From the NCBI GenBank assembly GCA_030077755.1, contig JAQJZZ010000013.1, positions 310,001 to 374,000 on the forward strand: a stretch of DNA of 64,000 nt, in the 5' to 3' direction. The notes under the pieces were generated by a model. It had not been told where the DNA came from, ran no database searches, and saw only the letters and a list, made by a program, of their open reading frames with translations. Every line of letters starts with the position of its first letter. The first letter of the stretch is position 1. Origin of the DNA: Filosporella fistucella (Eukaryota; Ascomycota; Leotiomycetes; Helotiales). The position numbers and the translations under genes are program-made. This document shows positions 1-9,586 of this stretch, one piece after another.

Positions 1-36
1 TGTTATATTTTCGCAATCAGTTTTTTATCTAATCAG

Positions 37-478
37 TTGGTGGCAGTACTCAATGGTTGGGCACGCGTTGGTAATATCTTCCACAGTGCAGCTTCATATC
101 CTGCTCTTCGCGGATAATGAGGACCAATCTTCCGCAGCTCGACAACGTCTCGAAAAGAACTTCGTTATCTTGAGCAGACTTCAAAGATTATGGCGGACCG
201 TTGATCATTCCTTTGCACGATTTCAGGAGTTCCACGGAGCTTGTATGCGTACCAAAGCTGATTCTGAGGATCCAAGCACGACATTTCGGATGGATAAATG
301 GATGATTCAGTTCTTGATGGAATATTCAAAGCCTCTGGAGCAAAGGGCCGACTTGGAGTATCGCTCGCCAGATAGTTCGAGTAGCACTTTTTATGAATCG
401 GATTCGGTGCAGCGAGGCTATGAATCTGAATTCAGGCGTTGGACCTCGACCGAACTTGGTATTGATTTTGGGAGCTAG
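37..478 (+). CDS. 3' end of a fungal-specific transcription factor (partial)
   Basis: This is the last exon of a gene that enters from the left edge. The frame is open back to base 2, but bases 30-36 look like an intron end (a CTAAT-like branch followed by CAG), so the exon probably starts at 37. The ~147 residues resemble the C-terminal end of the regulatory domain of Zn2Cys6 fungal transcription factors: a helix with HALVISS, an ARQRLEKNF segment, then a HSFARFQEFHGACM stretch and a Ser-rich tail. The DNA-binding cluster would lie outside the window. The family is assigned from the style of this tail only, so the target pathway is unknown. Confidence 0.6.
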
Positions 479-1355
479 GGGCAGCGATACAATGGCTTGC
501 AATGAGTTTTCTTGCATGGCAAATGCTTATTAAAGGGTGTCTTGAAAAAGTGGGAAGATTTACATCCTCAAGACTATGATTACTTCAACACTATAATTAC
601 TCAATTATGCAATTTAGGTGGTTTTTACGCCAAAAGTACACCGAGGTTCGGCTGTATTGATATGACTTTTACTCAGCTTCAACCTAAATGAGCCGTATAG
701 TATCGTTTGGGATCTTTTCAATTGACAAGCACACTCCCAAATGACCGCCACACGGAATATCACCAAGTATTGTACCACCCTCTTTTTTTAGTTTTCCTGG
801 CCACGCACTTTCAGTTTCCCGCCGCTAAAGTAATCATTCACATCCCGCCCGACAGAACCCAGAACGCCATGAGAGCGGGGTCTTCTTTAGGTCGCGCGAC
901 CACCTTTCGGAACACGCCGCTCTGCTGTGACGTCGAGAAACCGAGAAGCAATGGGATTGCAAACAGCCAAGCCTATCCGAGCCCGTGAGAGCGGGGCAGC
1001 GTACCATTAGTTCGGGGAATGATAACCTCGTCTCTCCATTTCCCGCTGATTTCCCGGGTGAAGAATATAAAGTCTTATTCTTCGTCCCGGAAACTAGTGT
1101 GCGAAGGATGTGATCGACCCCACCAACAAGCTTTCAATGTCAAGACTCTGCAACACTATCAAGCTGGATTTGCTAAGTAGGGTACTCATTGTACGCATAT
1201 AGACCGCCGAGTTCGTCCCTTTCAGTTATTCTTGAGGAAAAGCTCTTCTGTTCTTCGTAGGTCAGAGCGTCTTTCTCGTTATTGCCGTTGCATATATACT
1301 GCAAATCTGCTCTCAACCTCCTTCAATTCTATCGGACCCTCTGTTGAGATTCAAA
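479..1355. other. Intergenic region upstream of the GH27 gene
   Basis: About 880 bp holding the 3' flank of the transcription factor and the promoter and leader of the alpha-galactosidase. A short open frame at 707-988 has no recognisable protein character. The only element I would name is the TATA-like motif near 1066. Confidence 0.5.
1066..1071 (+). promoter_or_regulatory. TATA-like box of the alpha-galactosidase gene
   Basis: TATAAA about 290 bp upstream of the chosen start codon, on the coding strand, in an otherwise mixed-composition region. The distance implies a long leader or an unseen 5' UTR intron. Confidence 0.3.
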
Positions 1356-2852
1356 ATGTGGAAAATAGGCCAAAACTCAATTCTCCTTATTTTTTTCACA
1401 GTAGGCCTCTCTGGAGCAGTCAATAATGGACTAGCAAGAACGCCTCCACTTGGATGGAATAACTGGAACAGTCTAGGGTGTGATGTGTCTGCAGATCTGT
1501 TGCTAGACACAGCTTCTCGCCTGGTCAGTTTCGGACTCATGGACGTCGGCTATCAATACACTGTACTCGACGACTGTTGGTCTGACGGACGAGATGATAA
1601 AGGCCGTATCAAAGTCGACTTGAAGCGTTTCCCTGACGGGATGTCATCGGTTTCAGCAAGAATCCACGATTATGGTCTCCTCTTCGGCATGTACTCAAGC
1701 GCTGGACATATGACCTGTGCTCGAGGTGAAGGGTCCTTGGATCATGAGGAAGAAGATGCCAGATCCTTTGCCGACTTCTCGATCGATTATTTGAAGTACG
1801 ATAATTGCTACTCCAAAGGAAGAGCCGGCTCAGCCCAAACAACTTTCGCAAGATACGACAAGATGGCTCAAGCGCTTAACGAGACGGGTCGACCGATAGT
1901 TTATAGCCTTTGCAATTGGGGAGAAGACTTTGTCATGTCTTGGGGGGTCTCTATTGCGAATTCATGGCGTATCAGTGGCGATATTTACGACTCTTTCTCC
2001 CGGCCCGACGATCGCTGTTCCTGTACCGAAAATGATCCTTCAAGTCCATGGTGTGTCTCACCTGGTGCTCACTGCTCTGTCCTTACCATCTTGAACAAAA
2101 TCGCGCCATACGCAGACCGCGGTCAGCCCGGAGGCTGGCAAGACTTGGACGCTCTGGAGGTTGGGCTAGGAGGTATGAGCAACGAAGAGTACAAAGCACA
2201 TTTCTCTTTGTGGGCTGCTCTCAAATCACCATTACTTATCGGCGCCGATCTGAGAAAGCTATCTCCTGAAGCATTGACGATTCTCAATAATCCAGCCATT
2301 CTTGCAATCAGTCAAGATCCGCTTGGGATACCAGCTACTCGGATCGAACGCAACACAAGTGTACCAAAGGACCGTTATGGGATAGGAGAGACACATATTT
2401 GGTCTGGCCCTTTAGTTGGTGGAGACCATGTTCTCATCTTGCTCAACGCTGCGAATGCTGACTTGGATATGGTCGCTTACCTAGAGGACATCTTTGCAGG
2501 TCAAGGGCCTTCATGTTCAGCAGTGCAATGTAACGAAGATTGGCTGGTTCATGACTTGTGGGGACAACGTATGGATACTGGTGTTGCCAGTGAGTTGCTC
2601 CAGAAATCAGAGTCGCGCGACGATGCTGCTCGGATTCTTCAGGCAACAAATCATTACAATGTTAGCTCGATCTCTTATAAGGAGGGTTTGGAGAAGCTAG
2701 ATGAGCGGCTTTTGGGAACTAAAGTTGATGAGATTGCTGCACGGGGTTCACTGAAAGTGATGGTGAAACGACATTCTGCAAAGGTATTCCGCTTGAGACC
2801 GAAATTGGGAGTATCGGGGAAGCGTTATAGTATGTTCAAAGATGAACTATAA
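1356..2852 (+). CDS. Secreted alpha-galactosidase, glycoside hydrolase family 27
   Basis: Single exon of 498 codons. The start at 1356 (MWKIGQ) places a hydrophobic signal peptide (about residues 5-22) at the N-terminus; a frame start four codons upstream is also possible. Numbering from that upstream Met, GH27 hallmarks follow: GWNNWNS near 38-43, DDCW near 76-79, the nucleophile motif YLKYDNC with Asp153, and the acid/base region WRISGDIYD with Asp213. The segment GGWQDLDALEVG and the SPLLIGADLR stretch are also typical. Length suits fungal AglB-like enzymes, with a Cys-bearing insertion (CSCTENDP) and a C-terminal beta domain. It would release terminal alpha-1,6-galactose from galactomannan and raffinose-type oligosaccharides outside the cell. 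All catalytic residues are present. Confidence 0.93.
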   Translation: MWKIGQNSILLIFFTVGLSGAVNNGLARTPPLGWNNWNSLGCDVSADLLLDTASRLVSFGLMDVGYQYTVLDDCWSDGRDDKGRIKVDLKRFPDGMSSVSARIHDYGLLFGMYSSAGHMTCARGEGSLDHEEEDARSFADFSIDYLKYDNCYSKGRAGSAQTTFARYDKMAQALNETGRPIVYSLCNWGEDFVMSWGVSIANSWRISGDIYDSFSRPDDRCSCTENDPSSPWCVSPGAHCSVLTILNKIAPYADRGQPGGWQDLDALEVGLGGMSNEEYKAHFSLWAALKSPLLIGADLRKLSPEALTILNNPAILAISQDPLGIPATRIERNTSVPKDRYGIGETHIWSGPLVGGDHVLILLNAANADLDMVAYLEDIFAGQGPSCSAVQCNEDWLVHDLWGQRMDTGVASELLQKSESRDDAARILQATNHYNVSSISYKEGLEKLDERLLGTKVDEIAARGSLKVMVKRHSAKVFRLRPKLGVSGKRYSMFKDEL

Positions 2853-2990
2853 TATAGAAATCACTTTTTCAAAATAGAATTCATTGAGGCTGCTGTCCTA
2901 GTAAGGTTTTTGTTACCTCCGCGCAATTGGCAACTTGAGATCGATCTCAACAATGAATACTGAGGATGGGATTTACGAAGTGCCATGCCT

Positions 2991-4786
2991 TCATAACTCA
3001 GAAGAGGCGTCTGCGAACCGATAATCAGCTTCCTCCGCCATTTCAGCCTTACTCCAAACCCTTGGCCCAGATTCGCCCTCTTCCAGCCCATTCGCAGGCC
3101 GTCCAGGCTCTCGCTCACGCCATCGCCACTTCTTTCCGTACGCGTTGAGATCGCCTTCATCTCTGCTCTCAATAATAGCCACAACTTCACGGCCCAGTAT
3201 TGGCAGGAATTTGAACCCATGGCCACTACCTCCGGAACACACAATCAAGTTCTCGTCCCCAGGGACGCGTGAGACTAAAAAGTCATTGTCGATACTGTAA
3301 ACAGAACCACAAATAATACAAATAATAAAAAAAGGGTAAGCAGCTGGTGGTCTTCAGTAATTATGGCATTATTGTCTAAGTCTGTAAGTACAGAAGGTCG
3401 AGCCCTGGAATGATATGACAAAACACTAGAAAATAGCCGAACACGTGCCCCACGTGACTAGTATAATAAACACTGATTTCAGAGCCCTTTTACAATACTA
3501 TCTGTATAAAAGCAGTTTCTCACCCCAGATATGCCAAAAGGTGTGAGCTCAGGCAAGTTTGAAGCGATGAACCCCTTGATGGCAGACAAAGCTTCCTTTG
3601 TGATCCTAGTCTCCGTTTCCTTTGTGTACTTCGTCTTAGGGATGCTTACCCTTTCCGAGCCAGCCTCGTCTTTGACAGTGACATAGTTCGTATATTTCTT
3701 TCCTCTGAAGCCAAATTTGATGAGGCCTGTATCAGTTCGAGGGAAGCCTCCTAGGCCAGCACCTTTACTCCACCCTCCATAAGCATATACAGGAAAATTC
3801 TTTGGGTCGAATCTTTCCCAGAGATCTTCGCGTGATGGGGGCAATTGGATATAAGCAACGCTTCCAACAGTGGCCTCGAGGAGCTGGCGAACTGGTGGAA
3901 GGATAGAAGGTGTCCAAGCTCCAGCTAAAACAGTATGTTATATCAACTTCTTCATGAAGACAAGTGCACAACTTACCAGCTACAATTACTAAGTCAGCAA
4001 AGTGGGAGGCCCCATCTGAAGTTTTGATTCCTATGGTTCGCCCTTCTGATTTCAGAATGGTAGTGAGCCTCCCGCTTTCGCCCAGAACAAATTTGACACC
4101 GAGACTTCTTGCAAGATGCTTAGCCCATACGCATGCTTTGCTAGCGTTGGTAAATCCAGCCGTTGAATCAAATACGCCCGCTAAAGTCTGGCCTCTCTCC
4201 TTTCTCTTCAGCGCATCGAACTTTCTAGTATAGCCCTCAGGTCCGCCCCTGGCACGCTTTTCGTCCTCGGCATTCCCAATGACATACTGAGTTGGCCTGA
4301 GACCCTCCTCTTCGAGATTCTTCAAAGTGATAATCTCAAATTCACTCAATGTTTCCTCCCCGTCCGCGCTCAGCCGTAGGAACCCACAGTTGTCGAATAG
4401 TACATCCTTATTTGACAAGCCTTTTGGGAGCTGATCCTCCGGAGTGTTCGAAAGGTCCTTATTCCACTGTTTCCATATTTCTGCAGCTTCGAATGCAAGT
4501 CTTTGCGACAGTATGTCTGTGCCGTAGCTCATCCGCATTACTTTGTTGAGATCTGCCGAGGCAGCATCAGCGCCATCAGTAGTAGAATAAGCATTTTCAT
4601 CGTATTGTTGGTAGTCGAACACAGTGATGTTGTTATATCCAGCCTTGCCCAGATGCAATGCTCTGATACCGTTAGCGGATAGCAGACGCCACGGTCGTGG
4701 AGAAAGACCTACGTTGAAAGCCCAAAGCATCCTGCTCCAACGATAATGATGGGTGACGTCTTTGATAGCTGATGATCTGAAGTCAT
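2991..4786 (-). CDS. FAD-dependent amino-acid oxidase (saccharopine/fructosyl-amine oxidase type) interrupted by an insertion
   Basis: Read on the minus strand from ATG at 4786 (MTSDHQLSK). Exon 1 is 4786-4713, intron 1 is 4712-4663 (50 bp), exon 2 is 4662-3977, intron 2 is 3976-3925 (52 bp), and exon 3 runs from 3924. Both introns have GT..AG ends and restore the family sequence: the dinucleotide-binding loop IIIVGAGCFGLST at about residues 13-25 and the block STTDGADAASADLNKVMR. The frame stops at 3479, just after NCFYTDS, whose Cys391 aligns with the covalent flavin cysteine of sarcosine-oxidase relatives. The expected C-terminus (DNDFLVSRVPG, then GGSGHGFKFLP) resumes at 3291 and ends at 2991. 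Removing about 203 bp (one copy of a 5-bp direct repeat plus the insert) gives an uninterrupted 496-residue protein. Standard GT-AG splicing across the insert does not restore the frame, so the gene may be broken. The protein ends in SEL, not a canonical peroxisomal SKL. Confidence 0.8.
3292..3499. mobile_element. ~198-bp insertion flanked by a 5-bp direct repeat inside the flavin oxidase
   Basis: ATACT occurs at 3292-3296 and again at 3495-3499. The sequence between them (3297-3494) starts and ends with an imperfect inverted repeat: TGTAAA when one flank base is included on the left, TTTACA on the right. Deleting it with one repeat copy joins two halves of a conserved exon in frame. These are the marks of a small non-autonomous element with a target-site duplication. 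No coding capacity is visible. It also holds two CACGTG motifs at 3442-3447 and 3451-3456. Repeat length and ends do not match a superfamily I can name with confidence. Confidence 0.55.
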
Positions 4787-4942
4787 ATTGCCCTGTATTG
4801 CCCACCTTGGCAATTACCGCCTCGAATTGCGAGTGTTTAAGCTGCATCGACATGAAGATCAACAGGTGCATCAATTCATCATCCATCCCACTTTTGATTT
4901 ATTCTTCGTATCACCACTCAGACGCCGCGCTCAACAACTAAA

Positions 4943-5230
4943 GTGGTGGTGATGAAAATCAGTCTCCAAAATCATGTTCAATATTCTCACATCAAACTTC
5001 TCGCCAGACATTGCCCTCTTTTCAAAGACAATTCAGGAGCCAGGATTTATCTCTCAATCTTCGACCACAAGAATGCGACCATTTTGGGGCCCGATGGGAT
5101 GAGCAGTCATGCCTGTAACGGTGATTTTTGTCCGGAAGGGACATACATTGCTGAGAAGATCTTTGGACCAAATCCCTCGACATTGAAGACGTGTCGTTCG
5201 TCTATGTTCCCACAAGCGTGGAAGCTATAG
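4943..5230 (+). CDS. Uncertain open frame (95 codons)
   Basis: An open frame between the flavin oxidase start and the next region. An internal ATG at 4954 gives MKISLQNH. The protein contains SSHACNGDFCPEG and several Cys, but I recognise no family and see no clear splice partners. It could be an exon of a short gene or chance. Reported only because it lies in a gap without a better gene. Confidence 0.15.
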   Translation: MVVMKISLQNHVQYSHIKLLARHCPLFKDNSGARIYLSIFDHKNATILGPDGMSSHACNGDFCPEGTYIAEKIFGPNPSTLKTCRSSMFPQAWKL

Positions 5231-5350
5231 GACTTTTCAATATTCTCGACGAACAACATACACCTACCTTTCCCCTCTAACAGGAAAAACCCAGCTAAAA
5301 CTTGTTAACTTTCGTCATGGGAGAGTATTGCCATGCAGCAAAAAATAATC

Positions 5351-5998
5351 TCACATCGCCTCAATATTATCACGTGAGTACTCTACATCTAGGGCACACT
5401 TCGGTTCCTCCCGGCCCTTGCAGCATGCAAGCTCTCCAAGTCGCGGAAGAATTTCCTGATCGTAAATGAGGAAGAAAACTTTCTTTCGACGGCACTCCAA
5501 CATACCCCAGCATCCAGACTTTGAATGCGGGGTCATCGTGGGGTGAAATTCCAAATTCGTGACGGCATCATATCCTCCGCCGGTAGTACCTAAGTCCGCC
5601 CCGGAAGATACACTAGAAGCCAGACTTACTTTGACTTCTTGGAAGGTGTACACATGGTTGCTGCAGTTAGTACAGTCTGAAATCGGCTTGCGAGCCGAGG
5701 GCCCCTGATCTGTGTGTTGTGATGGCGTCAATTCTTGAAACAAGAGAGATTTGACGGATCGTCCGGTCACGCGGATGCAAAACCTAAGAGATTGGCCGGG
5801 CGTCAAAGTTTCTGCTACTGGCGTGAAATTTGTTTCTTCTTGTGGAGCATCGTAAGCTTCGGCGTGGAAATCTCCTTCTGTACATCTTGAGACCAGACGC
5901 TTTTGTCCAGGGCCGCCATGCCGTGGAGGTTTATTGATGTCAGAATTGGGTGCGGCCCGTCGATCCAGCTAGGATCAATACCGTGTTCTGTTCTCATG
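5351..5998 (-). CDS. Hypothetical protein, N-terminus uncertain
   Basis: A minus-strand frame is open from about 5968 down to the stop at 5351 and carries a Cys-containing, non-repetitive protein (for example TLTPGQSLRFCIRVTG and DCTNCSNHVYTFQEV). No ATG occurs in that frame upstream. An ATG at 5998 in another frame (MRTEH) could be joined by an intron from about 5983 to a CAG near 5880, with a CTGACAT branch; this is a guess. No family is recognised. Its 5' end would lie within 130 bp of the divergent endoglucanase start, so the promoters would be shared. A degraded gene is equally possible. Confidence 0.3.
5527..5543 (+). promoter_or_regulatory. Paired CreA/Cre1-like sites upstream of the endoglucanase
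   Basis: GCGGGG at 5527-5532 and GTGGGG at 5538-5543 both fit the SYGGRG consensus of the fungal carbon-catabolite repressor, and paired sites are the functional arrangement in known promoters. They lie about 590 bp upstream of the cellulase ATG but inside the uncertain minus-strand frame, so the evidence is weak. Confidence 0.25.
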
Positions 5999-6038
5999 GT
6001 GGAGATGAGTTGTGGAATTTTGTGAGGGTTGACTTGAG

Positions 6039-6045
6039 TATAAGT
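6039..6045 (+). promoter_or_regulatory. TATA-like box of the endoglucanase gene
   Basis: TATAAGT 86 bp upstream of the ATG at 6125, on the coding strand and at a distance normal for a strongly transcribed fungal cellulase gene with a short leader. Confidence 0.45.
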
Positions 6046-6124
6046 AGTCTCTGGTCCTCCTAACACGTATTCTTTCCGCAGCATCGAGCCTCATATTGTC
6101 ACTTTAGCCGCTTCGCTCATCAAG

Positions 6125-7458
6125 ATGAGGGCTTCTCAATTATTATCAGGGGCCGTTTTGGCTGTTGGAGCTCAGGCACAACTCGCTGCATATGCTCAGT
6201 GTGGTGGACCTAACTGGACAGGTACTACTACCTGTGTTTCTGGATATTACTGTTTGTTCCAAAGCATATGGTATAGCCAGTGTGTTCCAGGAACTGCCTC
6301 ATCTGTGGCTGCTACCAGCACCAAGGCAACAACTAGCTCAAGCTCGAAGTCGACTACTTTGGTGACAAGCACCGTAAAGGCATCTTCTTCCACCACCTCC
6401 TCCAAGACTACCTCAGCAACAAGTGCTGTTGGTACTGGAAGCTGGAAATGGCTTGGTGTTGACGAGTCTGGTGCCGAATTCGGACAGGGCAACTATCCAG
6501 GTGTTTGGGGAACACACTTCATCTTCCCTTCCAACACTGCTCTTGATGTAAGTTTTGGTTCTCATAAGTTTTGGATTTTGAAATGGCAACTGACTTTGAT
6601 AGACATTGATGAGCGAGGGCTATAACATGTTCAGAATTCCATTCTCCATGGAGCGAATGGTACCTTCAGGAGTTGGTGGCGCTGTTGCCTCAGCCTACAT
6701 GGCTAACCTGACAGCAACGGTCAACCATATCACAGGCAAGGGTGGATATGCTATCATCGACCCTCATAACTTTGGACGATTCAACGGAGCTATCATCACT
6801 GATGTTGCTGCTTTCCAGACTTTCTGGGTCAACATGGCCAATGCATTCAAGACCAACTCTCTCGTCGTAAGTCGTCTATGCTTTCAAGATTAGGGCAAAG
6901 CATTAACACATCCAGGTCTTTGACACCAATAACGAGTACCATGATATGGATCAAACTCTCGTCTTGAACCTTAACCAAGCTGCCATTAACGGTATCCGTT
7001 CCACAGGAGCTACTTCCCAATACATCTTCGTAGAGGGTAACTCCTACTCCGGTGCCTGGACCTGGGCTCAAGTCAACGACAACTTGAAGGCTCTTACCGA
7101 TCCCAACAACAAGATTATCTACGAAATGCATCAATATCTTGACTCTGACGGATCAGGAACCAGCGACCAATGTGTATCTTCCACCATCGGTGTCGAGCGT
7201 GTCAGCAGCGCAACCGCTTGGTTGAAGGCAAATGGCAAGACCGGTATCATCGGCGAGTTTGCAGGTGGTGCTAACAGTGTCTGTTTGACTGCTGTCAAGG
7301 GAATGCTTGATCACTTGAAGGCCAACAGCGATGTCTGGACTGGTGCTCTTTGGTGGGGTGGTGGACCATGGTGGGGAACCTATATCTTTGGTTTCGAGCC
7401 ACCGTCCAGCACTGGATATAACTACTATGATGCTACTCTCAAGACTTATCACCCATAA
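6125..7458 (+). CDS. Secreted endo-beta-1,4-glucanase, CBM1 plus GH5
   Basis: Three exons (6125-6547, 6603-6866, 6916-7458) with introns of 55 and 49 bp give 409 residues. Residues 1-18 form a signal peptide. A family 1 cellulose-binding module follows (about 20-54: QCGGPNWTG ... [13 protein letters not shown], all four Cys present), then a Ser/Thr linker to about 103. The GH5 catalytic domain, of the subfamily of Trichoderma EGII/Cel5A, has [12 protein letters not shown], the acid/base in NEYHDM (Glu236) and the nucleophile in IIGEFAGG (Glu343). It cleaves internal bonds of cellulose outside the cell. Both introns fall between conserved blocks and keep the frame. Every catalytic residue is intact, so activity is expected. 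Confidence 0.95.
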
Positions 7459-8175
7459 GTTTGAATTCAGTCTCATGGATAGAGGTTGAGGGGGCGGGAG
7501 GAGGTGGGGAAAAATAGGTGGGCTTCATGTCGATACATTCTTCTTACTACTGTACATATTTTGGGAGTATATATCTGAGTGCACAATGTATATATTGTAA
7601 CCGCACACCACTCATTCTGACAGTCAACCAACCGTGGGCTGAGCATGCTCAACTACTCCTCTTCAGGTACGTCTCCCAAACAGAGCTGTCGTTGAACATT
7701 CACGTACCCCATCAAAATCTGCATCGAGAGTGCTTTGTTCTTCCCAGCTCATGAGGATTCGATGTCGATTCCAGTTCGTGTTTTGCCGAAATAAGGGGAG
7801 TATCATATTGCTTGCCACCAGATTATTCACACTCACTATACAAAGACCCACTTCACCAGGGAAAAAAATGGTCGACACGTATACCATACATTCATGAATG
7901 CGCAAATGGAACGGCTAAAGTATATTTCTTGATGAGGAAGCTCTCATCTCAGCCTACATCATCGCGATTCTATATGGTTCATGATCCCAAATTTATGTTC
8001 AACCCCATTGCTCTGATCCCAATATACAAACTCCACAATTATTCCCAAAATCCGCCCAGCCCTCGAAATCTACAACACTATTATCTCAACATCCGAAGTC
8101 AATTCAACATTCGAAACTAAATCCTCACCCAAACATCAGTTACCCCATTCTGAGCCACCTCGATGAATTCAAGCC
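7459..8175. other. Intergenic, convergent 3' flanks
   Basis: About 700 bp between the endoglucanase stop and the stop of the next minus-strand gene. A 102-codon frame at 7812-8120 starts without a family-like sequence and I regard it as chance. Nothing else is seen. Confidence 0.4.
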
Positions 8176-8823
8176 TCAAACCCAATCCTCCTTTCCTTCT
8201 CTCACCTCCAATATCTGCTCCTGGCGTCCAAAAAGCCCCTTCCAAGCACTTTTTATCCACCTCTCCAGTCCTCCTCGACTTTGCTGAATCTCATCCCTTT
8301 CCCCATTCTCATCATCAACCAGCCAACCAGGAACACCCCACTCCCTATCCCCTATCCCATACACCACTCTCCCCTCATCATCCATCATGAATCCTTTATA
8401 CCTTACCAAATACAACTCCGCGCATTCCTTCTCCCTGACATCAGTCAGACTCTCGATCCAAAAACGGACTTGCTGTCTTCGTTGGAGCGACATGCCTTCG
8501 GTGAGCTCCTGACGTAGCTGAAGCACTTGGGAAGATTTGAGATGAGTGTCAGAAAGGGATGGGAAACGGATTAGAGGAGGGTGGGTGATATATGGTGGCT
8601 CGGCATGGGTTTGTTGCAAAGCAGGTTGGTCTTGAGAGAGAAAGATCTCTGCGCGTGAAGAAGGAGGCGATATGGGATGGTAGGAGGCGAGTAGGAAGGA
8701 GAGTGTTGCTTCTAAGCGAACAAGGGTAAGGTTTAGGAGTGGTGAGAGGAAATAAAGTGGCGGAAGGGCGCCGTAGCTTGTTTGAGGGAGGAAAGCATGC
8801 TTGCAGGGTGGTTGAGTAGGCAT
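8176..8823 (-). CDS. Hypothetical protein, 215 aa
   Basis: Single minus-strand frame with ATG at 8823. The N-terminal 50 residues are hydrophobic and Pro/Leu-rich (LYFLSPLLNLTL) but do not form a clear membrane helix. The C-terminal half is more conserved in character (RRQQVRFWIESLTDVREKECAELYLV is its core, about residues 117-142), followed by RYKGFMMDDEGRVVYG and an amphipathic end. No family recognised. Its length, composition and lack of internal stops support a real gene. The plus-strand frames overlapping it are shadows. Confidence 0.6.
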   Translation of the reverse strand: MPTQPPCKHAFLPQTSYGALPPLYFLSPLLNLTLVRLEATLSFLLASYHPISPPSSRAEIFLSQDQPALQQTHAEPPYITHPPLIRFPSLSDTHLKSSQVLQLRQELTEGMSLQRRQQVRFWIESLTDVREKECAELYLVRYKGFMMDDEGRVVYGIGDREWGVPGWLVDDENGERDEIQQSRGGLERWIKSAWKGLFGRQEQILEVREGKEDWV

Positions 8824-9586
8824 TCCTCTCTAAGATATGGTATTGAGGATCTCTTCCTCTGTCTGTGCACCGACTGTATCGATATTGTTTGTTTGGTTTC
8901 TTGACTAGGTGATGATCTCTCGATTGCAACGTTTGATTCGATGTGTCGTATCTGCTTGAAGGAGCCTAGATAATGGCTCGAGGATGAGTAAGCCTTGTGT
9001 ATTGATACTGAAGTTTGAAGACTCAAGAAAGGCGAGAGCTCATGCATATATACTCAAATATGAATAACACACGTGAATCATGCGAAGTGTCTTGATTCAA
9101 CTGAAAATTGATTATTAGCTGACATAGACGAAAAGAGACCAGATGACTGGGCAAGTGATTAACTGGGTTCTGAATGTATGGGAGTGGTGGATATGGGAGC
9201 TGTACTGGGCGTACATAAGATGAATTCAACAAAGCAAATGGTAAAAGAAAAGAAAAACAAGGCTAAGTTTCGAGAGCAAGCACTTGGTTTTTGGTTCCAG
9301 AACGTCTACTTAGACAAGGCGAAACCAGTGACGAGAGGGAAGTCTCGTGGATCATCCCTTCGCTACAACAGACGAGCTGACGAAGACCCCTGTGAAAGTG
9401 AGACTTAGTAATACTTCAGTGAACAGGGTCTGTCTCAGTCTAAAGCTTGAAGATTTGATTCATTACTACGATAGAAAACAAATGGAGATCAATACTGCCA
9501 TCGAGATCCTATACTCACTGTACTTGTACAACACTCCTACACATTAGTGCTATTTCCCATATGACATTGTTGAGATTTATTTCACC
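8824..9586. other. Intergenic between two minus-strand genes
   Basis: Holds the promoter of the 215-aa hypothetical and the 3' flank of the GT2 gene. Short frames on both strands look random. No element named. Confidence 0.4.

Noticed and set aside
3292..3499. Treating the gap in the flavin oxidase as a normal third intron
   Set aside because: The only GT and AG near the junction give a shifted frame with a stop within eight codons. Other in-frame acceptors would add about 18 unrelated hydrophobic residues in a conserved block.
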